Shown here in pieces: positions 25,751 through 33,709 of a stretch of 64,000 nt of DNA; the first letter of the stretch is position 1; the number at the start of each line of letters is the position of its first letter. The notes below the pieces were generated by a model. The model saw only the letters and a list, made by a program, of their open reading frames with translations, made no database searches and was not told the origin of the DNA. The stretch comes from Myxococcota bacterium (GTDB lineage: Bacteria; Myxococcota_A; UBA9160; UBA4427). The stretch lies in assembly GCA_028823175.1 (NCBI GenBank), contig JAPKBZ010000005.1, forward strand, positions 1 to 64,000, in the 5' to 3' direction. The position numbers were made by a program, and so were the translations under genes.

Positions 25751-26176
25751 ATGTACCGATTGAAGACCGCACTGGTCGCGATTTTTCTTCTTGCCCTTGG
25801 AGGAGTCGCCCGTGCGGAGTACCCGGATTGGAATCGGCTGGCCGATATTCAGGTGATCGATGTCTTGACCGTCGATGAAGATGGAACTCTTCGCGAAACT
25901 CCGGTCTGGTTCGTTCTCCTGAATGGAGAGGCCTACCTCCGCACCTCGAATTCGCATTGGCTCGAAAACCTGCGCCGAGATTCAAACCTCCGAATTGAAA
26001 TTGAGGGGAAAATCTACGAAGCCCAGGTCGAAGAGATTTCGGATCAGGGCATGGTGGAGAAGGTCGATATCGCTTCCCAGCGAAAATACGGTTGGCAGGA
26101 GTACCTGATCAATTTTTTCAGGATGAGCTCTCCCCAGATTCTGCGAATTCTGCCCCAGGAGCAGGCCCGGGACTGA
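25751..26176 (+). CDS. Exported small protein, DUF2255/split-barrel-like
   Basis: 141 aa. A signal peptide (MYRLKTALVAIFLLALGG...ARA) targets it to the periplasm. The mature part, with ETPVWFVLLNGEAYLRTSN and the Arg-rich NLRRDSNLRIEIEG, resembles the flavin/F420 split-barrel fold of DUF2255 and deazaflavin nitroreductase-like proteins, here without obvious cofactor residues. GGAGG lies 9 bases before the ATG. Function is unknown. The annotation of the fold is by sequence pattern only. Confidence 0.6.
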   Translation: MYRLKTALVAIFLLALGGVARAEYPDWNRLADIQVIDVLTVDEDGTLRETPVWFVLLNGEAYLRTSNSHWLENLRRDSNLRIEIEGKIYEAQVEEISDQGMVEKVDIASQRKYGWQEYLINFFRMSSPQILRILPQEQARD

Positions 26177-26267
26177 GCGCGCGCGGTTGGTGCTGAATGC
26201 CCGGCGTTATACCCCCCCCAGAAAAATCCCTGGCGTGCCCAGGCAGGGAATACAGAAGGAGGCAAGA

Positions 26268-26690
26268 ATGGAAGTGAAGATTACCGAGAGTTTTTCGGTC
26301 AAGCCTGAAGTCGTTTGGGGATTCCTTCGCGAATTCGGAGGCATCCTGCGCTGGAACTCCAAGGGAATCGAGTCCGTGAGTGTGGAGGGCGAGGGTATTG
26401 GCGCCGTGCGGACCATCGGAATCCCCGGCGGTCTAGAGCTCCAGGAAAAGTTGGAAGCGTACGATGAGGGCACGCGCTCGTTCAGTTATAGCTTTACGGG
26501 CAAGCCGGTGATTCCCCTGGATGATTATTACGCGACAATGACGGTTCTGGATGAAGGTGATTCCGGCTGTCGCGTGGATTGGGAATCGACCTTCGAGCAT
26601 CCCTCTATGGACGGGGACGCGGCACGCGAGCTCATGGAGGGAATCTACAACGCGGGCTTCGCCGCTCTTAAGGAAACCGTCGAGGGCTGA
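26268..26690 (+). CDS. SRPBCC/START-like ligand-binding protein
   Basis: 140 aa from the ATG at 26268, directly after AAGGAGG. MEVKITESFSVKPEVVWGFLREFGGILRWNSKGIESV is the standard opening of polyketide-cyclase/SRPBCC proteins. The rest matches the helix-grip fold, with DDYYATMTVLD and CRVDWESTFEH strands and a long C-terminal helix. These proteins bind hydrophobic ligands or act as small cyclases. No specific role can be assigned. It precedes the VOC protein by 53 bp and may share its transcript. Confidence 0.7.
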   Translation: MEVKITESFSVKPEVVWGFLREFGGILRWNSKGIESVSVEGEGIGAVRTIGIPGGLELQEKLEAYDEGTRSFSYSFTGKPVIPLDDYYATMTVLDEGDSGCRVDWESTFEHPSMDGDAARELMEGIYNAGFAALKETVEG

Positions 26691-26743
26691 GCTTCAGCCC
26701 GGGGATGGGTGGCCGGCCTATATCGGGCAAACGAGGAAAACTC

Positions 26744-27628
26744 ATGTTGACGCAGATCGACCATCTCATCGTCGCCACGGATGATCTCGACGAAGCCCAG
26801 CGCCAATGCGTCGCATTGCTCGGTCGCACCCCCTGCTGGACGGGGAGTCACCCCTCCTTCGGGACACGAAACGTGATCTTCCGCCTAGAGAACACCTATA
26901 TCGAGTTGTTGGCGCCCGAGGGTGAGGGGCCGGTGGCCGATGCCCTGAGGGCCTACCTCGCGGAAAGTGGCCCGGGCTTCTACGCCCTCGCGCTGGGAAC
27001 CGAGGACGCCGACGCGGCAGTGGCCGAGATGCGCAAGCGCGGTCTCTCGCCATCGGAGCCCGTCGAGGGCCTGGCCCACGACGATCCGTCTGGGGCCTTT
27101 CGCCGCTTCCGGAATGTGTGGTTGCCGGGGGAGGATACCCGGGGTATTCGGATGTTTGTCATCGAGCATCTCTCCGAGCCCGAATTGCTACCGCTTTCGT
27201 TGCCGGTGGGCGCCCCGGATGCAGTGGTCAAGCGGGTCGATCACGTGGTGATGATGACCCGGGAGCCCGAAGAGGCCATCGATTTCTACGAAGGCAAACT
27301 CGGCATTCGGCTTGCTCTCGACCGAACTTTCGAGAAACGTGGCCTGCGCCTACTCTTCTTCAGGCTTGGGGGAACAACCCTCGAAATCAGCTCACCCCTT
27401 CGCAGTGATGCTGAGCTCGGAGCCGGTCAGGCCAACCCGGAGAGCGATCATCTCTGGGGCGTCGCCTACTCGGTGGGTGATGCGGAGGCGGCGCGCGCGC
27501 GGGTGCTTGAGGTCGGACTCAAGGCGAGCCCCGTTCGGGACGGCCACAAGCCGGGGACGCGCGTCTTTTCGATTGGCGGGAGCCCGCTCGGCATTCCCAC
27601 CCTGGTGATCGAGCCCGCGAGCAACTAG
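26744..27628 (+). CDS. Two-domain VOC (glyoxalase-like) protein
   Basis: 294 aa from the ATG at 26744. The N-terminal half begins LTQIDHLIVATDDLDEAQ and matches the glyoxalase-like (Glyoxalase_3) module. The C-terminal half starts VKRVDHVVMMTREPEEAIDFYEGKLGIRL, with GLRLLFFRLGGTTLEI following. His residues at both module starts and the late Glu are candidate metal ligands. It could be a dioxygenase, isomerase or lyase; the reaction is not evident. Its TAG stop shares CTAG with the stop of the convergent arsI gene. Confidence 0.75.
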   Translation: MLTQIDHLIVATDDLDEAQRQCVALLGRTPCWTGSHPSFGTRNVIFRLENTYIELLAPEGEGPVADALRAYLAESGPGFYALALGTEDADAAVAEMRKRGLSPSEPVEGLAHDDPSGAFRRFRNVWLPGEDTRGIRMFVIEHLSEPELLPLSLPVGAPDAVVKRVDHVVMMTREPEEAIDFYEGKLGIRLALDRTFEKRGLRLLFFRLGGTTLEISSPLRSDAELGAGQANPESDHLWGVAYSVGDAEAARARVLEVGLKASPVRDGHKPGTRVFSIGGSPLGIPTLVIEPASN

Positions 27629-28041
27629 GCGCAGCAGCCCCGACCCGGGGGTTCGGGTTCCGCGCTTTCGGCGAATGTTTCTGCATCCCTGAGAACGCGA
27701 TAGAACTCCCACTGCATGCCCTGAGGATCGATGGACCAGACCTTGTCCTGCTGGGCATAACAACAGGTTTCCTTGTTCTCCACCCGGTCCACGATGCCCG
27801 CCTCCTGGAGACGGTGGGTGGCAGCCTCAACTTCGCCGTCGTTGAAAACCTCTACGCCCAGGTGGTTGAGCCGCTCATCGGCGTCGGGGTTCTCGAAGAG
27901 AACGAGCTTGAGCGGAGGCGAGTCGATGGCAAAATTGGCGTAGCCCGGCTTGCGTTTGTTGACCTCGACATCAAATAGCCTTGAGTAGTAGGCCACGGCC
28001 TCCTCGAGATTTTTTACGTTGAGAGCGAGTTGGACGCGCAT
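27625..28041 (-). CDS. arsI: ArsI/CadI-family organoarsenical C-As lyase
   Basis: 138 aa, a single VOC domain. ETCCYAQQDKVW with the vicinal Cys93-Cys94 is the signature of ArsI, which binds trivalent organoarsenicals. His60 (LNHLGVEV) and Glu112 are candidate Fe(II) ligands. The enzyme uses O2 to split the carbon-arsenic bond of methylarsonous acid, releasing arsenite. An extra Cys-Cys pair ends the protein (GRGCCA). It lies 62 bp downstream of arsR on the same strand, forming a two-gene arsenic-response unit. No arsenite efflux pump (ArsB/Acr3) is present in the window. Confidence 0.85.
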   Translation of the reverse strand: MRVQLALNVKNLEEAVAYYSRLFDVEVNKRKPGYANFAIDSPPLKLVLFENPDADERLNHLGVEVFNDGEVEAATHRLQEAGIVDRVENKETCCYAQQDKVWSIDPQGMQWEFYRVLRDAETFAESAEPEPPGRGCCA

Positions 28042-28103
28042 TGAGTTGAACTCCTCGGGTTTGGGATAGAGAGATTCTTTTTTGGAGAAGACCCGGCCGC
28101 TGA

Positions 28104-28397
28104 TTAGCCCGGGACGCCCTGGCAGCAGCTTTCGGTCAGAAAGCTCACGAGCTGGTTCATGGCCTGGAAATCGGGTCGGTAGATTCGCGAGCGTCCCTCG
28201 CGCTGGCAGGTGAGGAGCCCAGCGCTCCGTAATTCTTTGAGGTGAAAGGAGAGGGTGGCCGGGGCGAGGTCGAGAACCTGGGCGATCCGGCCGGCTTGAA
28301 GTCCCTCGTGGCCGCTTCGCACGAGGAGCCGAAACACGTCGAGTCGAGTTTCCTGAGCAAGAGCAGCCAGGGCACTGACGGCGATTTGTTTTTCCAT
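28104..28397 (-). CDS. arsR: ArsR/SmtB-family arsenical repressor
   Basis: 97 aa. A winged helix-turn-helix with LAPATLSFHLKELRSAGLL as recognition region. The C-terminal vicinal Cys91-Cys92 (ESCCQG) matches the As(III)-binding cysteines of the ArsR group that carries them at the C-terminus; Cys64 could be a third ligand. It should repress its own arsR-arsI transcript and release it when arsenite or methylarsenite binds. The ATG at 28397 is only about 7 bases from the -10 box, so the message is probably leaderless. The frame extends to 28502, but that part crosses the promoter. Confidence 0.88.
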   Translation of the reverse strand: MEKQIAVSALAALAQETRLDVFRLLVRSGHEGLQAGRIAQVLDLAPATLSFHLKELRSAGLLTCQREGRSRIYRPDFQAMNQLVSFLTESCCQGVPG

Positions 28398-28404
28398 AGT
28401 TCCA

Positions 28405-28432
28405 AATATATCGAAATATTGATTTCCGTCAA
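28405..28432 (-). promoter_or_regulatory. arsR promoter (sigma-70 type)
   Basis: On the minus strand TTGACG (28432-28427) and TATATT (28410-28405) form a -35/-10 pair with a 16-bp spacer. The predicted transcription start falls at or within 1-2 bases of the arsR ATG, so the transcript would have little or no leader. Confidence 0.75.
28410..28423. promoter_or_regulatory. Probable ArsR operator
   Basis: ATCGAAATATTGAT is an imperfect AT-rich inverted repeat occupying the spacer of the arsR promoter. ArsR-family repressors typically bind such ATC...GAT dyads and block polymerase. The M20 hydrolase gene begins 100 bp away on the other strand and could also be affected. Confidence 0.6.
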
Positions 28433-28522
28433 GGGGGGAGCGCGAGCCGGTTGAAAGCGCGAACCGACTTGGGCACGCTCGCGCTGTCACACGCGCGGTC
28501 ACGGGAGAGGAGGCCAGTCGGG

Positions 28523-29734
28523 ATGGGTTGGGAAGAAGAGCTCAGAGGCGAGGCCGAGGCGCTTCTGCCCTCGGTGGTTGAACTGCGTCGCGCGCTGCAC
28601 CGGACCCCGGAGCTGGGCAATGATCTCCCGCGCACCACCGCTCTGGTGCTCGACGCCCTGGCTCCCTTGGGCCTGGAGATCGAGAAGAGTGAGGCGACCA
28701 CGAGTTTCGTCGCCACCCTCAAAGGCGATGCCCCGGGCCGTTGCATCCTTTTACGCGCCGACATGGACGCGCTTCCCATGCCCGAGGATTCGGGCGTTGC
28801 GTTTGCTTCGGAGCATCCCGGTCGCATGCACGCCTGCGGCCACGATGCCCATACAGCCATGTTGGTCGGGGCGGCCCGATTGCTCGCCGCGCGCGCTTCC
28901 GCTTTGGCCGGCGAAATCAAATTTTTCTTCCAAACCGGGGAAGAAGGGCATTTCGGGGCCAAGATCTGCGCCGAGGAAGGCCTGCTCGAACGCGGTCGGC
29001 CTCCCGAGGCGGCCTTCGCGCTTCACAGCGAACCACGCATGGGGTGTGGCCGTGTTGCGAGCCGGGCCGGCGCCCTGCTCGCTTCGACCACCGAGTGGCG
29101 GATACAGATCAAGGGCAAAGGAGGGCATGCTTCGATGCCTCACAACGCGGTGGATCCGATTCCCGCTGCATGTGAAGTGGTTGAGGCCTTGCAGTTGATG
29201 GTGACCCGCCGGATCAATGTCTTCGACCCGGTGGTGATCACGACTACGCAGATCAATGCGGGAACGACGAACAACGTGATTCCCGAGACCGCCGAATTGT
29301 GCGGAACCCTGCGCGCGACTTCCGAGGCTTCAAGGTTGGCCGCAGAGGAGGGGATCCATCGCGTCGCGCATGGCATCGCTCAGGCCCACGGGGTCGAAGC
29401 CGATGTGAATATTGAGAGCGGCTATCCAGTGACCTTCAACGACGTAGACTTCACAGGTTTCGCCAGTCGCGCCGCTCGCGATGTGCTGGGCGCCCAGGGC
29501 TACTCAGAACTTCCCTCTCCCATCATGGGAGGCGAAGATTTTTCTTATATTCTTCAGCGCTGGCCCGGGGCCATGTTCTTTATCGGCATGAGAGACAACG
29601 AGATTGCCGATCCCGCGCCGGTGCATTCGAACCGTATGGTGCTCGACGAAGGCGGTATGAGCCACGGCATTGCGGTGCATGCGGCAGTTGCTCTTCAATT
29701 TTTGGCAGGGGATAGTCGTATTGAATTCTCTTGA
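28523..29734 (+). CDS. M20-family amidohydrolase (hippurate hydrolase / aminoacylase type)
   Basis: 403 aa from the ATG at 28523, preceded by GGAGAGGAGG; the open frame to 28451 lies in the ars promoter. Metal ligands are visible in HACGHDAHTAML and FQTGEEGHFG, and HSEPRMGCG is the typical later histidine motif. The lid domain carries GKGGHASMPHNAVDPI, and PIMGGEDFSY contains a conserved catalytic-region Glu. It hydrolyses N-acyl or amide bonds of amino-acid derivatives in the cytoplasm. The 3' end overlaps the DUF3604 gene. Confidence 0.88.
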   Translation: MGWEEELRGEAEALLPSVVELRRALHRTPELGNDLPRTTALVLDALAPLGLEIEKSEATTSFVATLKGDAPGRCILLRADMDALPMPEDSGVAFASEHPGRMHACGHDAHTAMLVGAARLLAARASALAGEIKFFFQTGEEGHFGAKICAEEGLLERGRPPEAAFALHSEPRMGCGRVASRAGALLASTTEWRIQIKGKGGHASMPHNAVDPIPAACEVVEALQLMVTRRINVFDPVVITTTQINAGTTNNVIPETAELCGTLRATSEASRLAAEEGIHRVAHGIAQAHGVEADVNIESGYPVTFNDVDFTGFASRAARDVLGAQGYSELPSPIMGGEDFSYILQRWPGAMFFIGMRDNEIADPAPVHSNRMVLDEGGMSHGIAVHAAVALQFLAGDSRIEFS

Positions 29735-31796
29735 TGGGGGAACCCGTTTTTCCCGAGTCGCTTTTCGCGCCAGTGCCTGGCTTCTTTCTCCGGCTCTTTT
29801 CGTGTTGTTGCTGGCTGGGTCGAGTGCGGCCTTCGAGCGCACTGAGGAGCGGGAAGCTTGCGCGGACTACGCCCCCCTGCGTCGCCCCTTCTTCGGGGAC
29901 CTTCACGTTCACAGCAGCTATTCCTTCGATTCCTATATTTCGAGCCAGCGCAATGACCCCTGGCAGGCCTACAGCTTTGCCAGGGGGGAGCCCATCACCC
30001 TGCCGAATGCGGATGGAGAGCAAGCGCTGACCGCTCAGTTACGGCGCCCGCTTGATTTCACCGCTCTCACCGACCATGCCGAGCTCCTGGGCGAAATGAA
30101 TATCTGCACCCGCGAGGGCTTCAGCTGGGGTCGCTACGCCCCCCTTTGCCTGATGACGCGCAGCGACATCATCTATGTCCAATTTCTTGCCGCGAGTTGG
30201 TGGAAGAACCTGGCCGTGGATCGGGATATAAACGGGGAGCGTTCGTCGATTTGCAATTTTCCGGGGTCGAATTGTCGAGAAAGCTTGCTCGAATTCTGGT
30301 CCAATCTGCAGCGGGCGGCGGAAGATTATTATGACCGGAGCGCCACGTGCTCGTTTACAACCTTCGTCGCCTATGAGTACAGCGACGCACCGGGCTTCAG
30401 GAATCTTCATCGGAACGTAATTTTTCGCAATGAAAGGGTCACCGAAGCCCCGATCGGTGCCTACGAGACCGGCTCTCGCAATGTCAAGAAGCTCTGGAGC
30501 CTGCTCGATCAAGAATGCATCAAGGGAGGCGTGGGCTGCGACGTGCTCGCCATTCCCCATAACCCAAACTTGTCCTCGGGCTGGATGTTCCCCGACCCGG
30601 CCACTCTCGAGGAGGCCGAGGCTCGGCGATTTTTCGAGCCCCTTGTGGAATTGACCCAGCACAAGGCGAGCAGCGAATGTCGCTTCGATCGAGTTGCGGG
30701 AAGAGGTGTGGGCACCGCCGATGAACTCTGCACCTTCGAGCAAAATGAAACGGACAACCTCTCGTCCCTGGGTGTCGTTTTCGGCGAAATGCGGGCGCCC
30801 GAGGGTGCCCCCGTGCCCATCGATGATTTTGCCCGGCGCAACATGGTGCGAAATGTCCTGAAGGACGGACTCACACTCGAGCAAAAAATGGGAATCAATC
30901 CCTTCAAGCTCGGCTTCATCGGCAGCACCGACACCCATAGTGCCACTCCTGGAGCGGCTGAAGAGGATGATTATCTGGGGCATCTGGGGCGACGCGATGC
31001 CGGCTACCGCAATGTTCAGGATCATTTTTCAGACAACCCGGGCGGGCTCGCCGTGGTTTGGGCCGAGGAAAATTCTCGGGATGCCCTCTTCGAGGCCATG
31101 CGCCGCCGGGAGACCTACGCGACCAGCGGCACCCGCCCTGTCCTGCGCTTTTTTGGCGGCTTTGAGCTCGAGGCCGATGCTTGCCAGGGCGATGATTTTG
31201 TCGCCCACGGCTACGCGAAGGGGGTTCCCATGGGAGGCGATCTGGCTCCGACCTCCGGAGTCGGGAACCCCCGCTTCCTAGTCGCGGCCCTTAAGGACCC
31301 GGGCACCCCCGATCACCCGGGGCTCGATCTCCAGCGAATTCAGATCATCAAGGGCTGGGTGGGAGAGGATGGGGCCAGCCGGGAAGAGGTGATCGATGTT
31401 GCGGGTGGACCCCTGGGCGTAGCGGGTGTCGACCCAGAAACCTGCGCGCCCACGGGGCGTGGGCACAGACAGCTCTGCTCGGTTTGGGAGGATCCTAATT
31501 TCGATCCGGGCGAACCAGCCTTCTATTATGCCCGCCTGCTCGAGAACCCGAGCTGCCGCTGGAGCACTCTTCAATGCCAGGCAGCCGGGGTTAATCCCTT
31601 CTCCGATGCGTGCGAGACCCAGGCGGAAGCGGCGACCGCGGCCGCCCAAGCAGCCGGGGCCATCGGGGATGTTTACGGACGCTGTTGCCTCGATGAGGCC
31701 GAAGAGCCCTTTTATTCGCCGATCATCCAGGAGCGCGCCTGGAGTTCGCCCATCTGGTATCGCCCCGGGGAGCCCCTCAAGGCGCCAGCGCCCTAA
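29721..31796 (+). CDS. DUF3604 exported protein (PHP-like metal site)
   Basis: 691 aa from a TTG at 29721, chosen because an AGGGG sequence precedes it and the signal peptide follows directly (SAWLLSPALFVLLLAGSSAA); the frame is open to 29670. PFFGDLHVHSSYSFDSY resembles a PHP metal-binding HxH motif, with TALTDHAE and GSTDTHSATPG as further metal-ligand candidates. The C-terminal part is rich in cysteines (CAPTGRG, CRWSTLQC, CETQ, GRCC), suggesting disulfides in the periplasm. A phosphoesterase or hydrolase role is inferred; the family is uncharacterised. It overlaps the M20 gene by 14 bp. Confidence 0.8.
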   Translation: MNSLDGGTRFSRVAFRASAWLLSPALFVLLLAGSSAAFERTEEREACADYAPLRRPFFGDLHVHSSYSFDSYISSQRNDPWQAYSFARGEPITLPNADGEQALTAQLRRPLDFTALTDHAELLGEMNICTREGFSWGRYAPLCLMTRSDIIYVQFLAASWWKNLAVDRDINGERSSICNFPGSNCRESLLEFWSNLQRAAEDYYDRSATCSFTTFVAYEYSDAPGFRNLHRNVIFRNERVTEAPIGAYETGSRNVKKLWSLLDQECIKGGVGCDVLAIPHNPNLSSGWMFPDPATLEEAEARRFFEPLVELTQHKASSECRFDRVAGRGVGTADELCTFEQNETDNLSSLGVVFGEMRAPEGAPVPIDDFARRNMVRNVLKDGLTLEQKMGINPFKLGFIGSTDTHSATPGAAEEDDYLGHLGRRDAGYRNVQDHFSDNPGGLAVVWAEENSRDALFEAMRRRETYATSGTRPVLRFFGGFELEADACQGDDFVAHGYAKGVPMGGDLAPTSGVGNPRFLVAALKDPGTPDHPGLDLQRIQIIKGWVGEDGASREEVIDVAGGPLGVAGVDPETCAPTGRGHRQLCSVWEDPNFDPGEPAFYYARLLENPSCRWSTLQCQAAGVNPFSDACETQAEAATAAAQAAGAIGDVYGRCCLDEAEEPFYSPIIQERAWSSPIWYRPGEPLKAPAP

Positions 31797-31939
31797 TGCG
31801 GCGGGGTGGGGTGCCCGGGCGCTCTAGGAGATAATATCTTCGCCGGATTGGAGTCGTTTTTAGTTTCTCCATTTCAGCCAGGCTGAGGGTCATTCTTTTT
31901 TTCGCACGGGATAATTGTCGCAACTCAGGGAGCAAGATC

Positions 31940-32695
31940 ATGCATTATGACGGAATCGAAGGAAAAGTAGCCATCGTGACCGGCGCAGGGGGCGGGATCG
32001 GGGAAGCCTACGCGCAAGGTCTTGCGGGCCAGGGCGCAAAGGTCGTCGTCGCCGAAATTCATAAAGAGAACGGCGAGCGCGCTGCTGAAGCGATCCGTTC
32101 CCAGGGCGGCGAAGCTTGCTTCGTTCATGTCGATGTCGGAGACCCCGAGAGCACGACCCAGATGGCTGAGCAAGTGATCGAGCGTTATGGCGGGATCGAT
32201 CTGCTGGTGAACAACGCGGCGATCTTTGGCGATATGAAACTCGACTCGTTGTTGAATGTCGATTGGGATTACTACCAAAAATTCATGAACGTCAATATGA
32301 ACGGGGCACTCCTCTGCTCCCGAGCCTGCTTCCGATCGATGAAAGAGCGCGGCGGCGGGGCCATTGTCAACCAGTCCTCTACGGCGGCATGGATGGGAGT
32401 GGGTTTTTACGGCCTTGCGAAGTTGGGAATCAACGGCGTGACCCACTGCCTTTCCAAAGAACTTGGCCCGCAGGGTATTCGAGTCAATGCGATTGCTCCG
32501 GGCCCCACCCAGACCGAAGCCCTGGCCAAGACGGCGGGCGATTATGTGAAGCAGATGATTCCCCAACTCTCTTTGCAGAGATTGGGAGAACCCGCAGATC
32601 TCGTGGAGACCTGCCTCTTCCTTCTCTCGGACGGAGCCCGCTGGCTGACGGGTCAAATCGTCAACGTCGATGGTGGGCAGATCACCCGGCCCTAG
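31940..32695 (+). CDS. Short-chain dehydrogenase/reductase (SDR)
   Basis: 251 aa, a classical SDR. The cofactor motif is VTGAGGGIGEAYA, NNAA stabilises the central sheet, and the active site is Ser in NQSSTAAW with Tyr and Lys in YGLAK. It ends with TGQIVNVDGGQI, usual for 3-oxoacyl-reductase-like SDRs. The Asp/Glu after beta2 (VVAEIH) leaves NAD preference likely. Substrate is unknown. Its TAG stop shares CTAG with the convergent ureohydrolase. Confidence 0.88.
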   Translation: MHYDGIEGKVAIVTGAGGGIGEAYAQGLAGQGAKVVVAEIHKENGERAAEAIRSQGGEACFVHVDVGDPESTTQMAEQVIERYGGIDLLVNNAAIFGDMKLDSLLNVDWDYYQKFMNVNMNGALLCSRACFRSMKERGGGAIVNQSSTAAWMGVGFYGLAKLGINGVTHCLSKELGPQGIRVNAIAPGPTQTEALAKTAGDYVKQMIPQLSLQRLGEPADLVETCLFLLSDGARWLTGQIVNVDGGQITRP

Positions 32696-33657
32696 GGGGC
32701 TGCAGGCCCCTTCACGCCCGGAAGGACGCAGAGCATCTCGAAGAGCAGGTTGGCGGCGAGTAGGGATGTGTTGCCCGAGGTGTCGTAGACCGGGGAGACC
32801 TCGACCAAATCGGCGCCGACCAGGTCGAGCCCCTGGCAACCCCGGATGATCTCGAGTGCTTGGATACTGGTCAGCCCACCGATTTCCGGTGTCCCCGTGC
32901 CCCCCGCGAATGCCGGATCGATGCCATCGATGTCGAAGCTCAAATAGACCGGTCCCGGGCCGAGGTTGCCGCGAATTTCCTCGAGCAGGGGGGTCAGGCT
33001 TTTATGCCAGCACTCGTCAGCGGGCACGACCCGGAAGCCCTGATCCCGCGCCCAGTCGAAGTCTTTCGCGCTATAGCCGCTCCCCCGTAATCCGATTTGA
33101 ACCACGCGTTCTCCATTGAGAAGTCCCTCTTCCACGGCTCGGCGAAAAGGCGTGCCGTGGGTAATGGACTCCCCGAACATGGCCTCGCTGGTATCCGAGT
33201 GGGCATCGATATGCACCATGCCTACGGGTCCGTACTTCTTCCTCATGGCCCGGAGGATCGGAAGTGCGATGGTGTGGTCGCCGCCCAGAGTCAGCGGCAC
33301 GCAATCGTGGCCCAGGATCTCGTCGTAGGCGCGCTCGATGATATCCATCGAAGCGTCCATATTGAACGTGTTGATCGCGATGTCTCCGATATCCGCGACC
33401 TTCAATGCGTCGAAGGGGGCGGCCCCAGTGGCCATATTGTAGGGGCGCAGAAGAACCGATTCGTTGCGGATCTCGCGGGGGCCATAGCGCGCGCCAGGCC
33501 GATTTGAAGTGCCGATGTCGAGGGGTACGCCGACAAAGCACGCATCGAGCTCCGCCGCGCTCTCACGGGCGGGAAGTCGCATCATCGTCCCCGGGCCGCC
33601 GAAACGAGGCATTGCGTTGCCGCCGAGGGGTTGAGGGTTCTCCTGGGACTCAGTCAT
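32692..33657 (-). CDS. Ureohydrolase (agmatinase/guanidinobutyrase family)
   Basis: 321 aa. The binuclear manganese site is visible in LGGDHTIALP, HIDAHSDTS and YLSFDIDGIDPAFAGGTGTPE. The enzyme hydrolyses a guanidino compound to urea and an amine; agmatine, guanidinobutyrate or guanidinopropionate are the usual substrates. It lies 52 bp downstream of a Rieske oxygenase on the same strand. Substrate may therefore be a product or partner of that oxygenase, such as a methylated or otherwise modified guanidine; that is speculation. No arginine decarboxylase is nearby. Confidence 0.85.
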   Translation of the reverse strand: MTESQENPQPLGGNAMPRFGGPGTMMRLPARESAAELDACFVGVPLDIGTSNRPGARYGPREIRNESVLLRPYNMATGAAPFDALKVADIGDIAINTFNMDASMDIIERAYDEILGHDCVPLTLGGDHTIALPILRAMRKKYGPVGMVHIDAHSDTSEAMFGESITHGTPFRRAVEEGLLNGERVVQIGLRGSGYSAKDFDWARDQGFRVVPADECWHKSLTPLLEEIRGNLGPGPVYLSFDIDGIDPAFAGGTGTPEIGGLTSIQALEIIRGCQGLDLVGADLVEVSPVYDTSGNTSLLAANLLFEMLCVLPGVKGPAAP

Positions 33658-33709
33658 TGCGGTTGATTCCGGTTTCTATGCATTGGGAAGCGAGTTCAAC
33701 TTTAGGGTC

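Noticed and set aside
31880..31915. Palindrome TCAGCCAGGCTGA followed by a T-run as a terminator
   Set aside because: The stem would have almost no loop and the T-run is about 10 bases away; it may be an operator, but the evidence is too weak.
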